Origin: 54-19 sp038210655 | GTDB taxonomy: Bacteria > Chloroflexota > Chloroflexia > Chloroheliales > Chloroheliaceae | Assembly: GCA_038210655.1 (NCBI GenBank) | Contig: JBBQWM010000027.1 | Span: forward strand, 16,959-80,958 | DNA length: 64,000 nt | Reading direction: 5' to 3' | In this document: piece after piece, positions 33,522 through 42,852 of the stretch | Position numbering within the stretch: the stretch's first letter is position 1 | How the letters are laid out: each line of letters begins with the position of its first letter | The notes under the pieces: generated by a model | Told to the model about the DNA's origin: nothing | Database searches by the model: none | The model's input: the letters and a program-made list of their open reading frames with translations, nothing else | Translations under genes and position numbers: made by a program

Positions 33522-34079
33522 TCCCCTTGCCTCATCCCGGCTTATCGGCTGCCGGGTGTCTCCCTGAGTTTTATTTGATATTGGCGCTGTCCTAGCCACC
33601 TTCGAGCCGCAGTAGCCCAAAGTTTTTAAGCTGTTCTTTCTAGTATAATCTTTTTTAGAAAAAATTTCAATGATCTATTGGGTCGATTTAGGCCGACTTT
33701 TGGGTGATTGTTTTTTGGGCTTATTTGCAAAAGACAGTTAAGCGCGTTGTAAGCTTGCCCGTAATGTCGGTATGCTATTATCTGGTTGACTTTTCTAATG
33801 TAATCAACCCCATTTTAGGGATTGACACCGCCTGCCTGGTTTACAAAAATCGGAGGCTTAGGCGGAAAATACAGATAGGTATCGTTAGCGTCAGGTTAAA
33901 CCGGTCGTTAAAAGCTTTACGAAAGCGCTTTGGAACGGTTATAATAGAATTGCCAGCGTGCGAATTGGACGTGGCGTTTTGTTTTCTATCGCAAGGAATG
34001 TAGCAACAGGAAGTGGCTTAATAATTGGCTTGGATAACGTATCAGGAACAACGGTCTTTGACCCAGGCAGGAGGGACCT
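33522..34079. other. gene-free region upstream of the MFS transporter gene
   Basis: Divergent promoter region of minE and the MFS gene. The only clear signal is the promoter at 33916-33945. A 99-codon frame at 33704-34003 shows no domain or ribosome-binding site and is not considered real. Confidence 0.5.
33916..33945 (+). promoter_or_regulatory. sigma70-type promoter for the MFS gene
   Basis: TTTACG (33916-33921) and TATAAT (33940-33945) are 18 bp apart. The start would leave a leader of about 125 nt before ATG 34080. Confidence 0.5.
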
Positions 34080-35567
34080 ATGCCTGAGCAGGGGAAGCGT
34101 GAAGTTGGGGCCACTCCTCTACCCCCGGCTCGTTCTACCAATAAAGATGCGGTCGCTTATTTCGAGGCACCCCCGGAGGCCACCCTGGTCGAGATGTGGG
34201 ATGAAATAAAATATCACCCATCCCATCAGCAAGCTCCTACCCCCTCTCAGTCCTCCGAGGAAGTTGACCCCCCAGCTATATATAACCATGCGGCTGAACC
34301 TCGGTTCGGCTTTTTGAACTATGTCTGGGTTAGTATTTTTTGGCTGGGGATCAGCTATTTATGGGGTGCGGTCAACGGCGTGATTCTACCCAAGCTCAAC
34401 GAGCAATTGGTGCCTGAAAATTACAAAGGTACTTTGTTAGGGGTAATTACCGCTCTGGGCATGGTCATTGCGGTGGTCGTGCAGCCGGTGGCGGGGGCTT
34501 TGAGCGATATAAACCGTCATCATTGGGGTCGGCGACGGCCTTTTATCCTGGTTGGCGGGGTGGGCGTAATTGTCGGATTATTCCTGATGGCCCTGATGTC
34601 GATTTATTTTCGGCAGTGGTGGCTATTGCTCTTGAGCTATTTATTCTTGCAGTTGGTTGATAACATCGCTCAGGGGGCCTACCAGGGCTTTATACCCGAC
34701 AATGTGCCAGAAGGTCGGCGCGGGCGGGCCAGTGGTGCGATGGGGGTGGCTCAACTGTTGGGTAACGTCGGCGGAGTGGCGGGTGCAACCTACTTTATAG
34801 ATCAGGGCCAGCCAAGTCTGGCGATTTTGCTGATTATGCTGGTCTTTAGTTTTACGTTGATCCCGACTCTCTTTTTGGTCAAAGAAAAGCCTCAAAGTGG
34901 CCCACCAGTTCAAGATCGCTGGAAAGTAGTCTTTGGCACTTTGCGCGAGTTTTTGCAGCACCGTTCTTTTGTCCGATTTATTATCTCGCGGCTGTTTGTG
35001 TTGACCGCGATTGCCACAATTACGGTCTTTGCGTTATACTTCCTGCAAGATGTAATCGGGGTAAAAGAGGGAACCCTAACCAGTTCTTATACATTGATGC
35101 TGCTGGTGGTAGTTGGAACCAGTCTGGCGACAGTCTTCCCGGCAGCCTGGTTGAGCGACCGGGTGAGCCGCAAAAAGCTGGTTATCATTGCTTGCATTGT
35201 CGGGGCGATTGCCACTGTCCTGATGAGTACGGCCCGCGATATGACCCAGGTCATTATTTATGGTTCGCTTTTGGGGATAGCGACCGGCGCGTTCAACAGT
35301 ATCGACTGGGCGCTGGCAACCGATTTGATCCCAAAAGAGGCTGCCGGGCGGTTTATGGGCATTTCCAATCTGGCGGGAGCCGGGTCGCAAGCCCTGGCCG
35401 CCCTGTTGGGTGGCTCGTTGCGGGACGGTTTTAACGCTCTGGGCGAAACTTTCTTCAATGTAAAGCATCTGGGTTATTCGGCTCTCTTTATAGCTGCCTC
35501 GATTTATTTCATGCTCGGCATTTTCTTTTTGTTGGGTGTCAAAGAGCCTGATCGAAACAAAAAATAG
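34080..35567 (+). CDS. MFS transporter (SLC45/GPH-like sugar-type)
   Basis: 495 residues with a disordered N-terminus (1-75) and about 12 membrane helices. Motifs: SYLWGAVNGVILPKLNEQLVP, GALSDINRHHWGRRRPFILVGG near 140 (the MFS A-motif in the form seen in GPH/SLC45 proteins), and AWLSDRVSRKKLVI in the second half near 360. It probably moves a sugar or sugar-like solute with cations; the substrate is unknown. AGGAGGGACCT precedes ATG 34080. The upstream promoter suggests a single gene. Confidence 0.85.
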   Translation: MPEQGKREVGATPLPPARSTNKDAVAYFEAPPEATLVEMWDEIKYHPSHQQAPTPSQSSEEVDPPAIYNHAAEPRFGFLNYVWVSIFWLGISYLWGAVNGVILPKLNEQLVPENYKGTLLGVITALGMVIAVVVQPVAGALSDINRHHWGRRRPFILVGGVGVIVGLFLMALMSIYFRQWWLLLLSYLFLQLVDNIAQGAYQGFIPDNVPEGRRGRASGAMGVAQLLGNVGGVAGATYFIDQGQPSLAILLIMLVFSFTLIPTLFLVKEKPQSGPPVQDRWKVVFGTLREFLQHRSFVRFIISRLFVLTAIATITVFALYFLQDVIGVKEGTLTSSYTLMLLVVVGTSLATVFPAAWLSDRVSRKKLVIIACIVGAIATVLMSTARDMTQVIIYGSLLGIATGAFNSIDWALATDLIPKEAAGRFMGISNLAGAGSQALAALLGGSLRDGFNALGETFFNVKHLGYSALFIAASIYFMLGIFFLLGVKEPDRNKK

Positions 35568-35710
35568 TCTGGTAAAAATTTGAGGTTCTAGGCGCGGGTC
35601 GCAGTAGAGCCAATAAATTAGTCAGTTAAGCCGGGGTAAGCACAGGCAGTTCTATCAGGTGAAGCCTGTCTATCCCGGTTAATTTTAATTTTAAGGAGAG
35701 AAACGAACTA

Positions 35711-36892
35711 ATGAAAGCACTTGCCAGTCGCCCGCAACAAATGAAGCGGAGCGGTATTCGAGAGATACTCGAAATTGCAGTCCGTACCCCTGGTTGTATT
35801 CGCCTCGAAGTGGGCGAGCCGAATTTTTCGACCCCCGCTCATATTGTCGAAGCTGCTCATAAAGCCGCCCAAGAGGGACATACCCGCTACACTCTAAGTG
35901 CCGGGATTGTACCGTTGCGTGAGGCGCTGGTCGAGAAGCTCCGCAATTTTAACGGCTTGGACGGGATTGGGATCGAGAATATTGTCGTAACCCCTGGCTC
36001 GACCTATAGCTTGTTTAATCTTTTCGAGGTGCTTTTGGAGCCGGACGACGAAGTTTTGATACCCGACCCCGGTTGGCCTACCTACGACACCCAGGTTACG
36101 TTGGCGGGGGGCAAAGCGGTGCGCTACCCGACGAACGTCGCTAACGGCTTTCAGCCAATGATCGAGGATGTCGAGCGCTGTATCACGTCGCGCACAAAGG
36201 CCCTGATCCTGTGCAACCCTTGCAACCCAACCGGGGCAGTCTACAGCCGCGAAAAGGTGCGCCAGATGGTCGAATTGGCCCAAAAATATGACCTGTATGT
36301 CGTTTCGGATGAGGTTTACGAGCAGCTTATCTTTGAAGGCGAACCGACTACCGCCGCTCAATTTGACCGTGACCGGGTGATCGGGGTTTATAGCTTTAGC
36401 AAGACCTATAGTATGACTGGCTGGCGGGTTGGCTATACTGTCGCACCGACCCCGATAGCGAACTGGATATCGCGTGTGTGCGAACCAAACGTGGCCTGTG
36501 CTGCCGAGCCGAACCAGTGGGCCGCACTGACCGCCCTGCAAGGCCCCCAGGACGTAGTAGGCCAGATGCGCGACGCTTACAAGCATCGGCGTGATTTGGT
36601 GTGCGGCATTTTGGGCGAACGCGGTATGCTGCAATATGTCCCAAACGGCGCGTTTTATATTATGATCGACATAAGCCCGGCCCAGATGGACAGCTATGAT
36701 TTCTGCAAGGCCTTGCTTCGGGAGAAGCAGGTAGCTTGCGCTCCGGGCGCGACTTTTGGGCCGAGCGCGAGTGGGATGGTGCGGGTTTCGCTGGCAACGG
36801 CAGAGGCCGACCTGATCGAGGGTGTAACCCGACTTTGTAATTATGTGGCAGAGGTGAGCAACCAGCCTGCTGCTGTTAGCGTGGCTCGTTAA
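35711..36892 (+). CDS. PLP-dependent aminotransferase, class I/II
   Basis: 393 residues, fold-type I. Motifs in order: RLEVGEPNFSTPAHI near 38, TRYTLSAGIVPLREAL, VTPGSTYSLFNLFEVLL, DPGWPTYDTQV, LILCNPCNPTGAVYS near 163, VVSDEVYEQLIFEG near 197, and the PLP lysine in YSFSKTYSMTGWRVGY near 235 (K237 approximately), and RVSLATAEADLIEG. It is closest in character to aspartate/aromatic-type aminotransferases of family AT-I. The substrate cannot be assigned. AAGGAGAG lies 11 bases upstream. A Nudix gene follows. Confidence 0.92.
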   Translation: MKALASRPQQMKRSGIREILEIAVRTPGCIRLEVGEPNFSTPAHIVEAAHKAAQEGHTRYTLSAGIVPLREALVEKLRNFNGLDGIGIENIVVTPGSTYSLFNLFEVLLEPDDEVLIPDPGWPTYDTQVTLAGGKAVRYPTNVANGFQPMIEDVERCITSRTKALILCNPCNPTGAVYSREKVRQMVELAQKYDLYVVSDEVYEQLIFEGEPTTAAQFDRDRVIGVYSFSKTYSMTGWRVGYTVAPTPIANWISRVCEPNVACAAEPNQWAALTALQGPQDVVGQMRDAYKHRRDLVCGILGERGMLQYVPNGAFYIMIDISPAQMDSYDFCKALLREKQVACAPGATFGPSASGMVRVSLATAEADLIEGVTRLCNYVAEVSNQPAAVSVAR

Positions 36893-36948
36893 TTAACAAT
36901 CTCAGCGGTAAGGGCGATCAAAGCAGTCGCTCTTACCCGGTATAACCG

Positions 36949-37617
36949 ATGTTTCGCAGCCTAAAATTTTACTTCAAAGTCCTAAGATTATCAGCGCGGG
37001 ATAAGAATTTTCGCACTCACGCCCTGGAAGAACTCTGGCATGCTGTCCGGCAGTATCTTCCGGCCCGCTTGGTGACACGTCGCCGCGATTATGTTTTTTG
37101 TCGCTACCTGGATACCAAACCCTCGAACCCCCCGCGTGGGCGCTGGCTACCACCCCAGGCTTTGCCCTACCGTTTGAGTGCTTACGGGATGCTGTTTGAT
37201 GAGCAGGGCCGGGTCTTGATGGTGAGTGCCGAGACTTTGAGCTTTAGCTGGAATTTGCCGGGTGGGGCGGTCAACAAGCACGAAACGCTGATTGAAGGGC
37301 TGAAGCGCGAGTTTGAGGAAGAAACCGGCCTGTTGGTCAAAGCCGGTGAGGTGGTCGCGGTAGCCGATAATTTTGTAGTTATGCCGACGGGCCGGGCCGT
37401 TCACGGGGTATTACACTTCTATCTGGTAGAAGCAGTTGGCGGCACGTTGCTGCCCGAAGGCAACGGCTTCGATACCACCAGGGCCAGCTTTGTAGACCCG
37501 GCGATCCTTGCCAACCATCAGCTTAACGAACACTCGATAGTCCGCAACGTCATCCGGCAAGGGCAGGCTCGTTGGGCGCTGACCCATCCGGCCCCCAAGC
37601 TAACCCCTGATAGTTGA
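36949..37617 (+). CDS. Nudix hydrolase
   Basis: 222 residues. The N-terminal 85 residues are basic and helical, of unknown role. The Nudix fold starts at PYRLSAYGMLFDEQGRVLMVSAE; the Nudix box GGAVNKHETLIEGLKREFEEETGL (about 105-128) is complete. These enzymes cleave nucleoside diphosphates linked to another group. It lies 56 bases after the aminotransferase gene and is perhaps cotranscribed. Confidence 0.88.
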   Translation: MFRSLKFYFKVLRLSARDKNFRTHALEELWHAVRQYLPARLVTRRRDYVFCRYLDTKPSNPPRGRWLPPQALPYRLSAYGMLFDEQGRVLMVSAETLSFSWNLPGGAVNKHETLIEGLKREFEEETGLLVKAGEVVAVADNFVVMPTGRAVHGVLHFYLVEAVGGTLLPEGNGFDTTRASFVDPAILANHQLNEHSIVRNVIRQGQARWALTHPAPKLTPDS

Positions 37618-37623
37618 TCCCTC

Positions 37624-38706
37624 TTAATACATCCGCTTTTTATCGAGAATATTCCGCATTTCGGCCTGCCGCCCGCTCAAAAAGAGGTCAAGATTGTGCA
37701 AAAACAGGTCGATGATCCGCCCGTTTTCCTGATAGACCGTGCTGGCAGAATGAGGCGTGACGACCACGTTCGGCATGCCCCAGAACGGGCTGTCGGCGGG
37801 TAATGGCTCGGTCTCGAAGACATCAAGGGCCGCCCCGCCCAGGTGTCCGCTTTGGAGGGCCGCGATCAGGGCCGCTTCATCAATTACTTTGCCCCGCGCC
37901 AGATTGATAAAATAAGCCCCTGGCTTGAGCGCGGCGAACTCGGCAGCCCCGATCATGCGCTCGGTGTCGGGGGTGTGCGGCATCGCCAGGACTAGCGCAT
38001 CCGACTCGGACAGGGCGGCGTGCAAGGCGGGTCGGTCGGTGCTAAAGAGTGCGTCGGCATTATAATCGGCAGCGGTGCGGCCTTCCAATTGGCTCGGCCC
38101 TGCCAACACCCGCATCCCAAAGGCGTGAGCCAGCCGAGCCAATTCTCGCCCGATTTTGCCGGGGCCAATGATTGCCAGGGTTTTGCCGGGCAGTTCGTCG
38201 GTCGCGTACTTCTTCCAGATACGGTCGGCCTGTTGGCGGGCGATCATCGGATATTGCTTGCTCCACATCAAAAGGCCCATCATGGCAAATTCGGCTAGAG
38301 GGGTGGCGTGCAAACCACTGGCAGTTGTCACTAGCAGGTCGGTCTCCTGTAGACCGGCTTTGGCTATCGCCTGCCCGACCCCGGTGCTGGTGGTCTGAAG
38401 CCAGCGCAGACGCGGAACCAGCCCTTCGCTAACCCAACGCGGCAAAGTTAGCGCGTCAAAATCGAGCATAATATCGGTCTCGCGCAAACTTGCCAGCCAG
38501 GTCTGCGTTTGTTCCGGTTTTAGCTGCAAGCTGTGAACATGCTCTGCCGGGAAGCTGGCGGGGGTCAGCCATTCGCCGTAATAGATCAGGTGCAACCCGC
38601 GCCGTTCAACCTCGGTTCGCAACCGTTCGATCTCGGCTGGCTCAAAGTAAGTCGATACAAAGATAGTGCGTGGCGTTTCGTCCGCCTCGGAAATCAAATT
38701 TGTCAT
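37624..38706 (-). CDS. D-2-hydroxyacid dehydrogenase (NAD-dependent)
   Basis: 360 residues. The nucleotide-binding GPGKIGRELARLAHAFGMRV lies near 163; the catalytic Arg is in INLARGKVIDEAAL near 268, the Glu in ALDVFETEPLPADSPFW near 295 and the His in VVTPHSAS near 315. The substrate-side segment YEEVT...LHATPLAEFAMMGLLMWSK is typical of the family. It converts a 2-keto acid to a D-2-hydroxy acid or the reverse; the substrate is unknown. The stop is 4 bases from the convergent Nudix gene. Confidence 0.92.
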   Translation of the reverse strand: MTNLISEADETPRTIFVSTYFEPAEIERLRTEVERRGLHLIYYGEWLTPASFPAEHVHSLQLKPEQTQTWLASLRETDIMLDFDALTLPRWVSEGLVPRLRWLQTTSTGVGQAIAKAGLQETDLLVTTASGLHATPLAEFAMMGLLMWSKQYPMIARQQADRIWKKYATDELPGKTLAIIGPGKIGRELARLAHAFGMRVLAGPSQLEGRTAADYNADALFSTDRPALHAALSESDALVLAMPHTPDTERMIGAAEFAALKPGAYFINLARGKVIDEAALIAALQSGHLGGAALDVFETEPLPADSPFWGMPNVVVTPHSASTVYQENGRIIDLFLHNLDLFLSGRQAEMRNILDKKRMY

Positions 38707-38717
38707 CTTTCGCTAAC

Positions 38718-39737
38718 CTATGGCACGATAATGATCTTGCCAAACTGATGGCGAGCGGCCAGCCGTTCGTGAGCCGCCCGAATCTCGTCAAGCGGATAGG
38801 TCCGGTCGATGATGGCGTGCATCCGACCTTCCGCGGCCAGCTTGAGGACATCTTTGACATCGTCTTTGGTTCCGCCGTAAGAGCCGATTATCATGGTCTG
38901 GCGGGCCAGCAAGGTCGAGAGGTTGATCGAAGCGTCGCTGCCGGTGGTCGTGCCACAGACTACTACCCGCCCATTGCGGGCGACCGAAGCCATACTTTTA
39001 GACCAGGTATCCCTCCCGACATGTTCGATCACGATGTCGGCCCCGCGACGGTTGGTGATCGACCGCACTTCTCTGGCAAAGTCCCGCTCGTGGTAATTAA
39101 TGACGTGATCGGCCCCTAGCTCTTTGGCCTTTTCGATATTTTCTTTGCGGCTGGTGGTGGCGATCACCTGCGCTCCCCACAACTTGGCGATCTGGATCGC
39201 TGCCGCACCCGTCCCGCTCCCCGCCGACAGTACCAGCACGACTTCGCCGGGCCGCACTCCGGCCTTCGTTACCAGGGCGTGCCAGGCTGTAATCGTCGCC
39301 AGATTCAAGGCGGCGGCTTCCTCGAAGGTCAGTTCTTCCGGGATCGCTACCAGACTGTTGCCCGGCACTTTGACATATTCGGCGTGACCACCGTTCGTGC
39401 GCAAACCTAAAATATCGCCGTTGAGCCGAGCGACTTCTTCGTCCGGGTCGGAGGCCGGGTCGAATAGGTAGGGCGCGGCTACCACGTGCTGCCCCGGCGA
39501 AAAGCCTCGCACGTTCTCGCCAAGCTGGGTAATTTCCCCGGCTACCTCCGAACCTCCGATATGGGGCAAGGGCGCTTTGACCGGCGTAACCCCATCGCGC
39601 ATCATCAAATCAAGCCGGTTCAGCCCTGCCGCCCGTACCCGTATTAACGCCTCGTCCGGCCCGATCTCCGGCATGGCAACTTCTTCGATTTGCAGTACTT
39701 CCGGCTCGCCGTATTCGTGAAATATCGCCGCTTTCAT
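38718..39737 (-). CDS. zinc-independent quinone-oxidoreductase-type MDR dehydrogenase
   Basis: 339 residues of the medium-chain dehydrogenase/reductase family. Motifs: YGEPEVLQIEEV, AGLNRLDLMMRDG, IGGSEVAGEI near 68, NLATITAWHAL and the NADPH-binding LVLSAGSGTGAAAIQIAKLWGA near 168. The GHE and CGxCxxC zinc motifs of alcohol dehydrogenases are absent, so it resembles NADPH:quinone reductase. It lies 11 bases upstream of the hydroxyacid dehydrogenase gene in the same direction, so the two form a probable operon. Confidence 0.9.
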   Translation of the reverse strand: MKAAIFHEYGEPEVLQIEEVAMPEIGPDEALIRVRAAGLNRLDLMMRDGVTPVKAPLPHIGGSEVAGEITQLGENVRGFSPGQHVVAAPYLFDPASDPDEEVARLNGDILGLRTNGGHAEYVKVPGNSLVAIPEELTFEEAAALNLATITAWHALVTKAGVRPGEVVLVLSAGSGTGAAAIQIAKLWGAQVIATTSRKENIEKAKELGADHVINYHERDFAREVRSITNRRGADIVIEHVGRDTWSKSMASVARNGRVVVCGTTTGSDASINLSTLLARQTMIIGSYGGTKDDVKDVLKLAAEGRMHAIIDRTYPLDEIRAAHERLAARHQFGKIIIVP

Positions 39738-40354
39738 TTATGTTGTACGCTTTCTTTTGCTTTTTAAGATGCCGCTTTGTATGGCTCAGACCGATAGGTG
39801 GCTATCGGTATCGACTTATTGTTGGTCTTTGCCGCTGCCAGCCCCAAAACTTTTGCAATCATCAATTATTTAACCGCTTCTTCTGGCCTATCTCCCAAGC
39901 TGAACAGTACTGCAATCTGGGATTTCTGCCACCCAACCTTCAGCTTCATCGCTGTAATACACCACAAAAGCATAATCTCTCATCTCTCATCCTCCCAGTC
40001 TGCCAGAATTATACTTTACTGTCTAAACACAAACAAGCCCACTGAGCGAGGTAAAGCCGTGAGGCAGATTCAAGCCTGCGGGGGTATATCAGAGGGCTAT
40101 TTTAACGAAGCAATCTAAAATAATTATTGGGGTTTACCCTATGTCACAAATATTTTATCCCAAACTGAGCAGTTACTTTGCTCATAAAAGTTGCGCCTGA
40201 AAGGTATAAATGTTATACTACGCAAGCAATTTTGGGTCTGTCTGAAGAATTGTCGGTAAATAGCCGGGAGTTTTAAGGACAATCGATATTAACAACAGCG
40301 TATCTTTTCAAGTACAGCTCGAACTCAATTTAGCCCCTCACTGAGTTCAAATGG
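39738..40354. other. gene-free stretch before tRNA-Thr
   Basis: No convincing gene; two overlapping plus-strand frames of about 100 codons have no domain or ribosome-binding site. A TATACT (about 40212) preceded by a poor -35 could be part of a tRNA promoter. I see no palindromic repeat here, unlike most gaps of the window. Confidence 0.45.
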
Positions 40355-40427
40355 GCCGACGTAGCTTAGTTGGTAGAGCAGCCGATTCGTAATCGGCAGG
40401 TCATCAGTTCGACTCTGATCGTCGGCT
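40355..40427 (+). tRNA. tRNA-Thr (CGT anticodon)
   Basis: The acceptor GCCGACG (40355-40361) pairs with CGTCGGC (40420-40426). The anticodon stem GCCGA/TCGGC encloses TTCGTAA with CGT. The T arm is ATCAG/CTGAT with TTCGACT. CCA is not encoded. A recombinase gene remnant starts 58 bases downstream. Confidence 0.95.
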
Positions 40428-40485
40428 TTTCTCCCTATCCCAATAAGCTAAATACTCCATCTGTTAAAGCTAAATGGAGTTAAAA

Positions 40486-40659
40486 ATGGCTCGAAGACCA
40501 ACCGATATTCATAATCCGCCTACTCAGAATGACCAACCGATTTTTTCACCCAAAGATGGCACCTTTCTAGTTAAATCCGTCTGCTGTCAACAATCTGGAT
40601 TTAATTTAAGCAGCAAGTCCGCTTTTGGCAAGTTCCTCACCTACTTACACAAATCTTAG
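40486..40659 (+). pseudogene. tyrosine recombinase N-terminal remnant next to tRNA-Thr
   Basis: The first residues MARRPTDIHNPPTQNDQPI align with MARKATDIHKSPVKPKQPI of the recombinase remnant behind tRNA-Lys, and the TGGAGTTAAAA site before ATG matches GGAGGTAAAA there. After about 25 residues the similarity is lost and only about 58 codons remain. It seems to be the scar of an excised or deleted element that used tRNA-Thr. Confidence 0.7.
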
Positions 40660-40688
40660 GTCACTGCGTGCAGGTTTAATTACCAAAG

Positions 40689-42404
40689 CTAGGCCCTGAC
40701 ATAGTCCGAACCCAGCACCACCACAATATCCGGGCCGGTATAATTTTTGGTAGGGGGCGAGGCCGGTTTGACCGTCGCTTTTGGGAAGTCGCCCTGCAAT
40801 TGCTTGAGCGTCTCTGGGCCTTTGCCGCCCGTGTAGTCGATAATCTGGCTGGCTTCCTGGGGTGCGACCGCTTGGGCCGAAAAGAGGTTAAAACCCTGGT
40901 TGCTCAACTGTTGGGCCAGTTCCGGCCCGTAGCGGCCCTCGCCGGTCGCGTTTTGTAGCTGTACGCGCAAATTTTCGCCCCGTAGTTGGGGGTTTTGCAG
41001 CCCCATTCTGAGCCACTCCTGGATCGCCTGATAGTTGCCCTTGCCCTCTTTGGGGGTGAAGATAAAACCGGCTTCATTACTACCGGCAGTCAGGAAATTA
41101 TACTCGATTACCTGAGATAAAAAGTAAATATTATCAGCATAGGGGTGGCCCTGGTCACTATTCAGGAAATTTGCGAGGGCCAGCGTCTCATCAAAAGACA
41201 GGCTGGTACGGAGATTGCCCTGCAAAGCATCCAGGATCGATGGGGCTTTGACCACAATATCCGGCTTGAGCGCCTTGTCCTTGACCGCCATAATCACCTT
41301 CATCTGCCGCCGGGTGCGGGCAAAGTCGCCGTTATCCTGGGGCGAGTAACGGCTACGGGCGTAGCCAATTGCCAACTTGCCGTCCATATGATACTGCCCG
41401 ACGTTAAAGCTAAGATAAGTGACCCGCCCGGCACTATCTTTACTGAGCCAGTATTCGGTATCGGTAAAGGCTCTTTCGACATAAATATCGACCCCGCCGA
41501 TAGCATCGATCAGCTTGCGAAAACCCTCGAAATTGATCGCCATCCACTGATCGACCGGAATACCCGTAACCTGCTCAACCGTATCTTTTGCCAAAATCGC
41601 GGCGGCATCGACCTTGCTGCTCTCGTTGTCGGGGTTAAAGTTATAGCGTTTGGACAGGTTGCCGGACGGCGCACGCAAATTCATCACATACGAAAAGGCT
41701 TGATTGATCTTACCCCAGTAGCCGACGTTTCCGCCGCCGTAGGGGATAAAGGCGTACAGGTCACGCGGAATATTTATCATCGTGACCGCTTTTTTAGCCG
41801 GGTCGTAGACCAGTTGCAAGATCGTATCGGTCAGATACGGCCCATCGTGGCCCGGCCCGCCATAGCCCATCACCAGCAAGCTAAACCGTTGCCCGCGCCG
41901 GATTTTCTCGATAATGGGGGCAGAAGCCGCCAGCACCGGGGCCGGGGTCGGCGTAGCCGTCGGCGAAAGGATCACGGTTGGGCTGGCAGTTGGGGCCGGG
42001 GTGGCGGTCGGGGCGGGGGTCGCCGTTGGTGCAGCCGTCGCGGTCGGGATAAAAGTAGCCGCCGGGACAATCACGGGCGTAAAGGTAAAGGCTGGCAACG
42101 CGGTCGGGCTGGCAGTGGCTGGCACTGTTTCGGGCGTGCTATCGGCCAGGGACGGTATAGTATAGACCACTACAGTTGAGGTCGGAGTGGCTACCGCCGG
42201 AGCCTGCCCTATTAAAGAAGGCTCGTTGCGCCCACCAAAAGTGGCCTCTTTGAACATGGTAAAGCGCATATAGGCAATCGATCCCAGGATCGCCATAATT
42301 AGCAGCACGCTAAGCGCCAGCCACGACCAGAAGTAGCTTTTGGGATGGGCCGAGCGCTGGGCCGGGCCAGCTTTAGAGGCTGTATGTCGAGGCTTTTTGT
42401 CCAT
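40689..42404 (-). CDS. LytR-CpsA-Psr (LCP) family protein with LytR_C domain
   Basis: 571 residues. A basic cytoplasmic N-terminus, one membrane helix (about 27-47), then a Pro/Thr/Ala-rich spacer (75-160; repeated TPTATPAP-type) that could cross the wall. The LCP domain (about 165-430) has SLLVMGYGGPGHDGPYLTDTILQLVYDP, the conserved MINIPRDLYAFIP, and later GQYHMDGKLAIGYARSRYSPQDNGDFARTRRQ. The C-terminal domain (about 470-571; LRVQLQNATGEGRYGPELAQQLSNQGF) is LytR_C. LCP enzymes transfer glycopolymers to the envelope. It stands alone. Confidence 0.92.
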   Translation of the reverse strand: MDKKPRHTASKAGPAQRSAHPKSYFWSWLALSVLLIMAILGSIAYMRFTMFKEATFGGRNEPSLIGQAPAVATPTSTVVVYTIPSLADSTPETVPATASPTALPAFTFTPVIVPAATFIPTATAAPTATPAPTATPAPTASPTVILSPTATPTPAPVLAASAPIIEKIRRGQRFSLLVMGYGGPGHDGPYLTDTILQLVYDPAKKAVTMINIPRDLYAFIPYGGGNVGYWGKINQAFSYVMNLRAPSGNLSKRYNFNPDNESSKVDAAAILAKDTVEQVTGIPVDQWMAINFEGFRKLIDAIGGVDIYVERAFTDTEYWLSKDSAGRVTYLSFNVGQYHMDGKLAIGYARSRYSPQDNGDFARTRRQMKVIMAVKDKALKPDIVVKAPSILDALQGNLRTSLSFDETLALANFLNSDQGHPYADNIYFLSQVIEYNFLTAGSNEAGFIFTPKEGKGNYQAIQEWLRMGLQNPQLRGENLRVQLQNATGEGRYGPELAQQLSNQGFNLFSAQAVAPQEASQIIDYTGGKGPETLKQLQGDFPKATVKPASPPTKNYTGPDIVVVLGSDYVRA

Positions 42405-42852
42405 TTCTTTCCCGCGCTCTTAAGTTAACATAATGTTTATGTTATCAAAAAAGGCTCGGTTTGTAAAGATCGAATTTCAACTTTTGCTAAATATTGGCAC
42501 ATTTTGGGGTAACGTCGCTGTCACGAATCGCGGCGGAAAATCTATTAACCGCACCTGCTCAAAAACCTGTACGTTAGTCCAGGCGGCCTGTCCCTTATAC
42601 TGGACTAAGCACCTGTTCTCCAACCGTTCTTTAATACGATTACACCGTCCCTAGCCGGATATACTCTAAAGTTATAGAAAAAATCAGCCGGAAGAAAAAT
42701 TAAAATCAAATCACTTAGATAACGGACACTCATTGCAAAACCTCATTCGATAGAGGTATCATCAGCCAATCGGTTGATTTGGGGCATTTTAGCCTGTTTG
42801 CGCCCGCAAGGGTGTATAAATTCCCTGTTAAAGCTAAAGAAGGAGAAACGCT
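42405..42852. other. divergent intergenic region, LCP / Rieske genes
   Basis: No gene is visible. The leader motif at 42802-42830 and the AAGGAGAAACGCT ribosome-binding site belong to the Rieske gene. An AT-rich start near 42420-42440 (CATAATGTTTATGTTATC) probably holds the LCP promoter. Confidence 0.4.
42802..42830 (+). promoter_or_regulatory. recurrent leader motif, copy upstream of the Rieske gene
   Basis: GCCCGCAAGGGTGTATAAATT followed by CCCTGTTA; the AGGG/CCCT stem is retained while the loop changes. It ends 23 bases before the ATG. Confidence 0.5.

Noticed and set aside
33704..34003. 99-codon plus-strand frame before the MFS gene
   Set aside because: It has no ribosome-binding site or domain and overlaps the predicted MFS promoter.
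35894..36634. 246-codon minus-strand frame opposite the aminotransferase gene
   Set aside because: Shadow of a clear PLP enzyme gene.
39798..40118. 106-codon plus-strand frame before tRNA-Thr
   Set aside because: No domain, poor start context and no sign of conservation.
41145..42179. 344-codon plus-strand frame opposite the LCP gene
   Set aside because: It is the antisense of the Pro/Thr-rich spacer and LCP domain; its GRGGGR-type content is an artefact.
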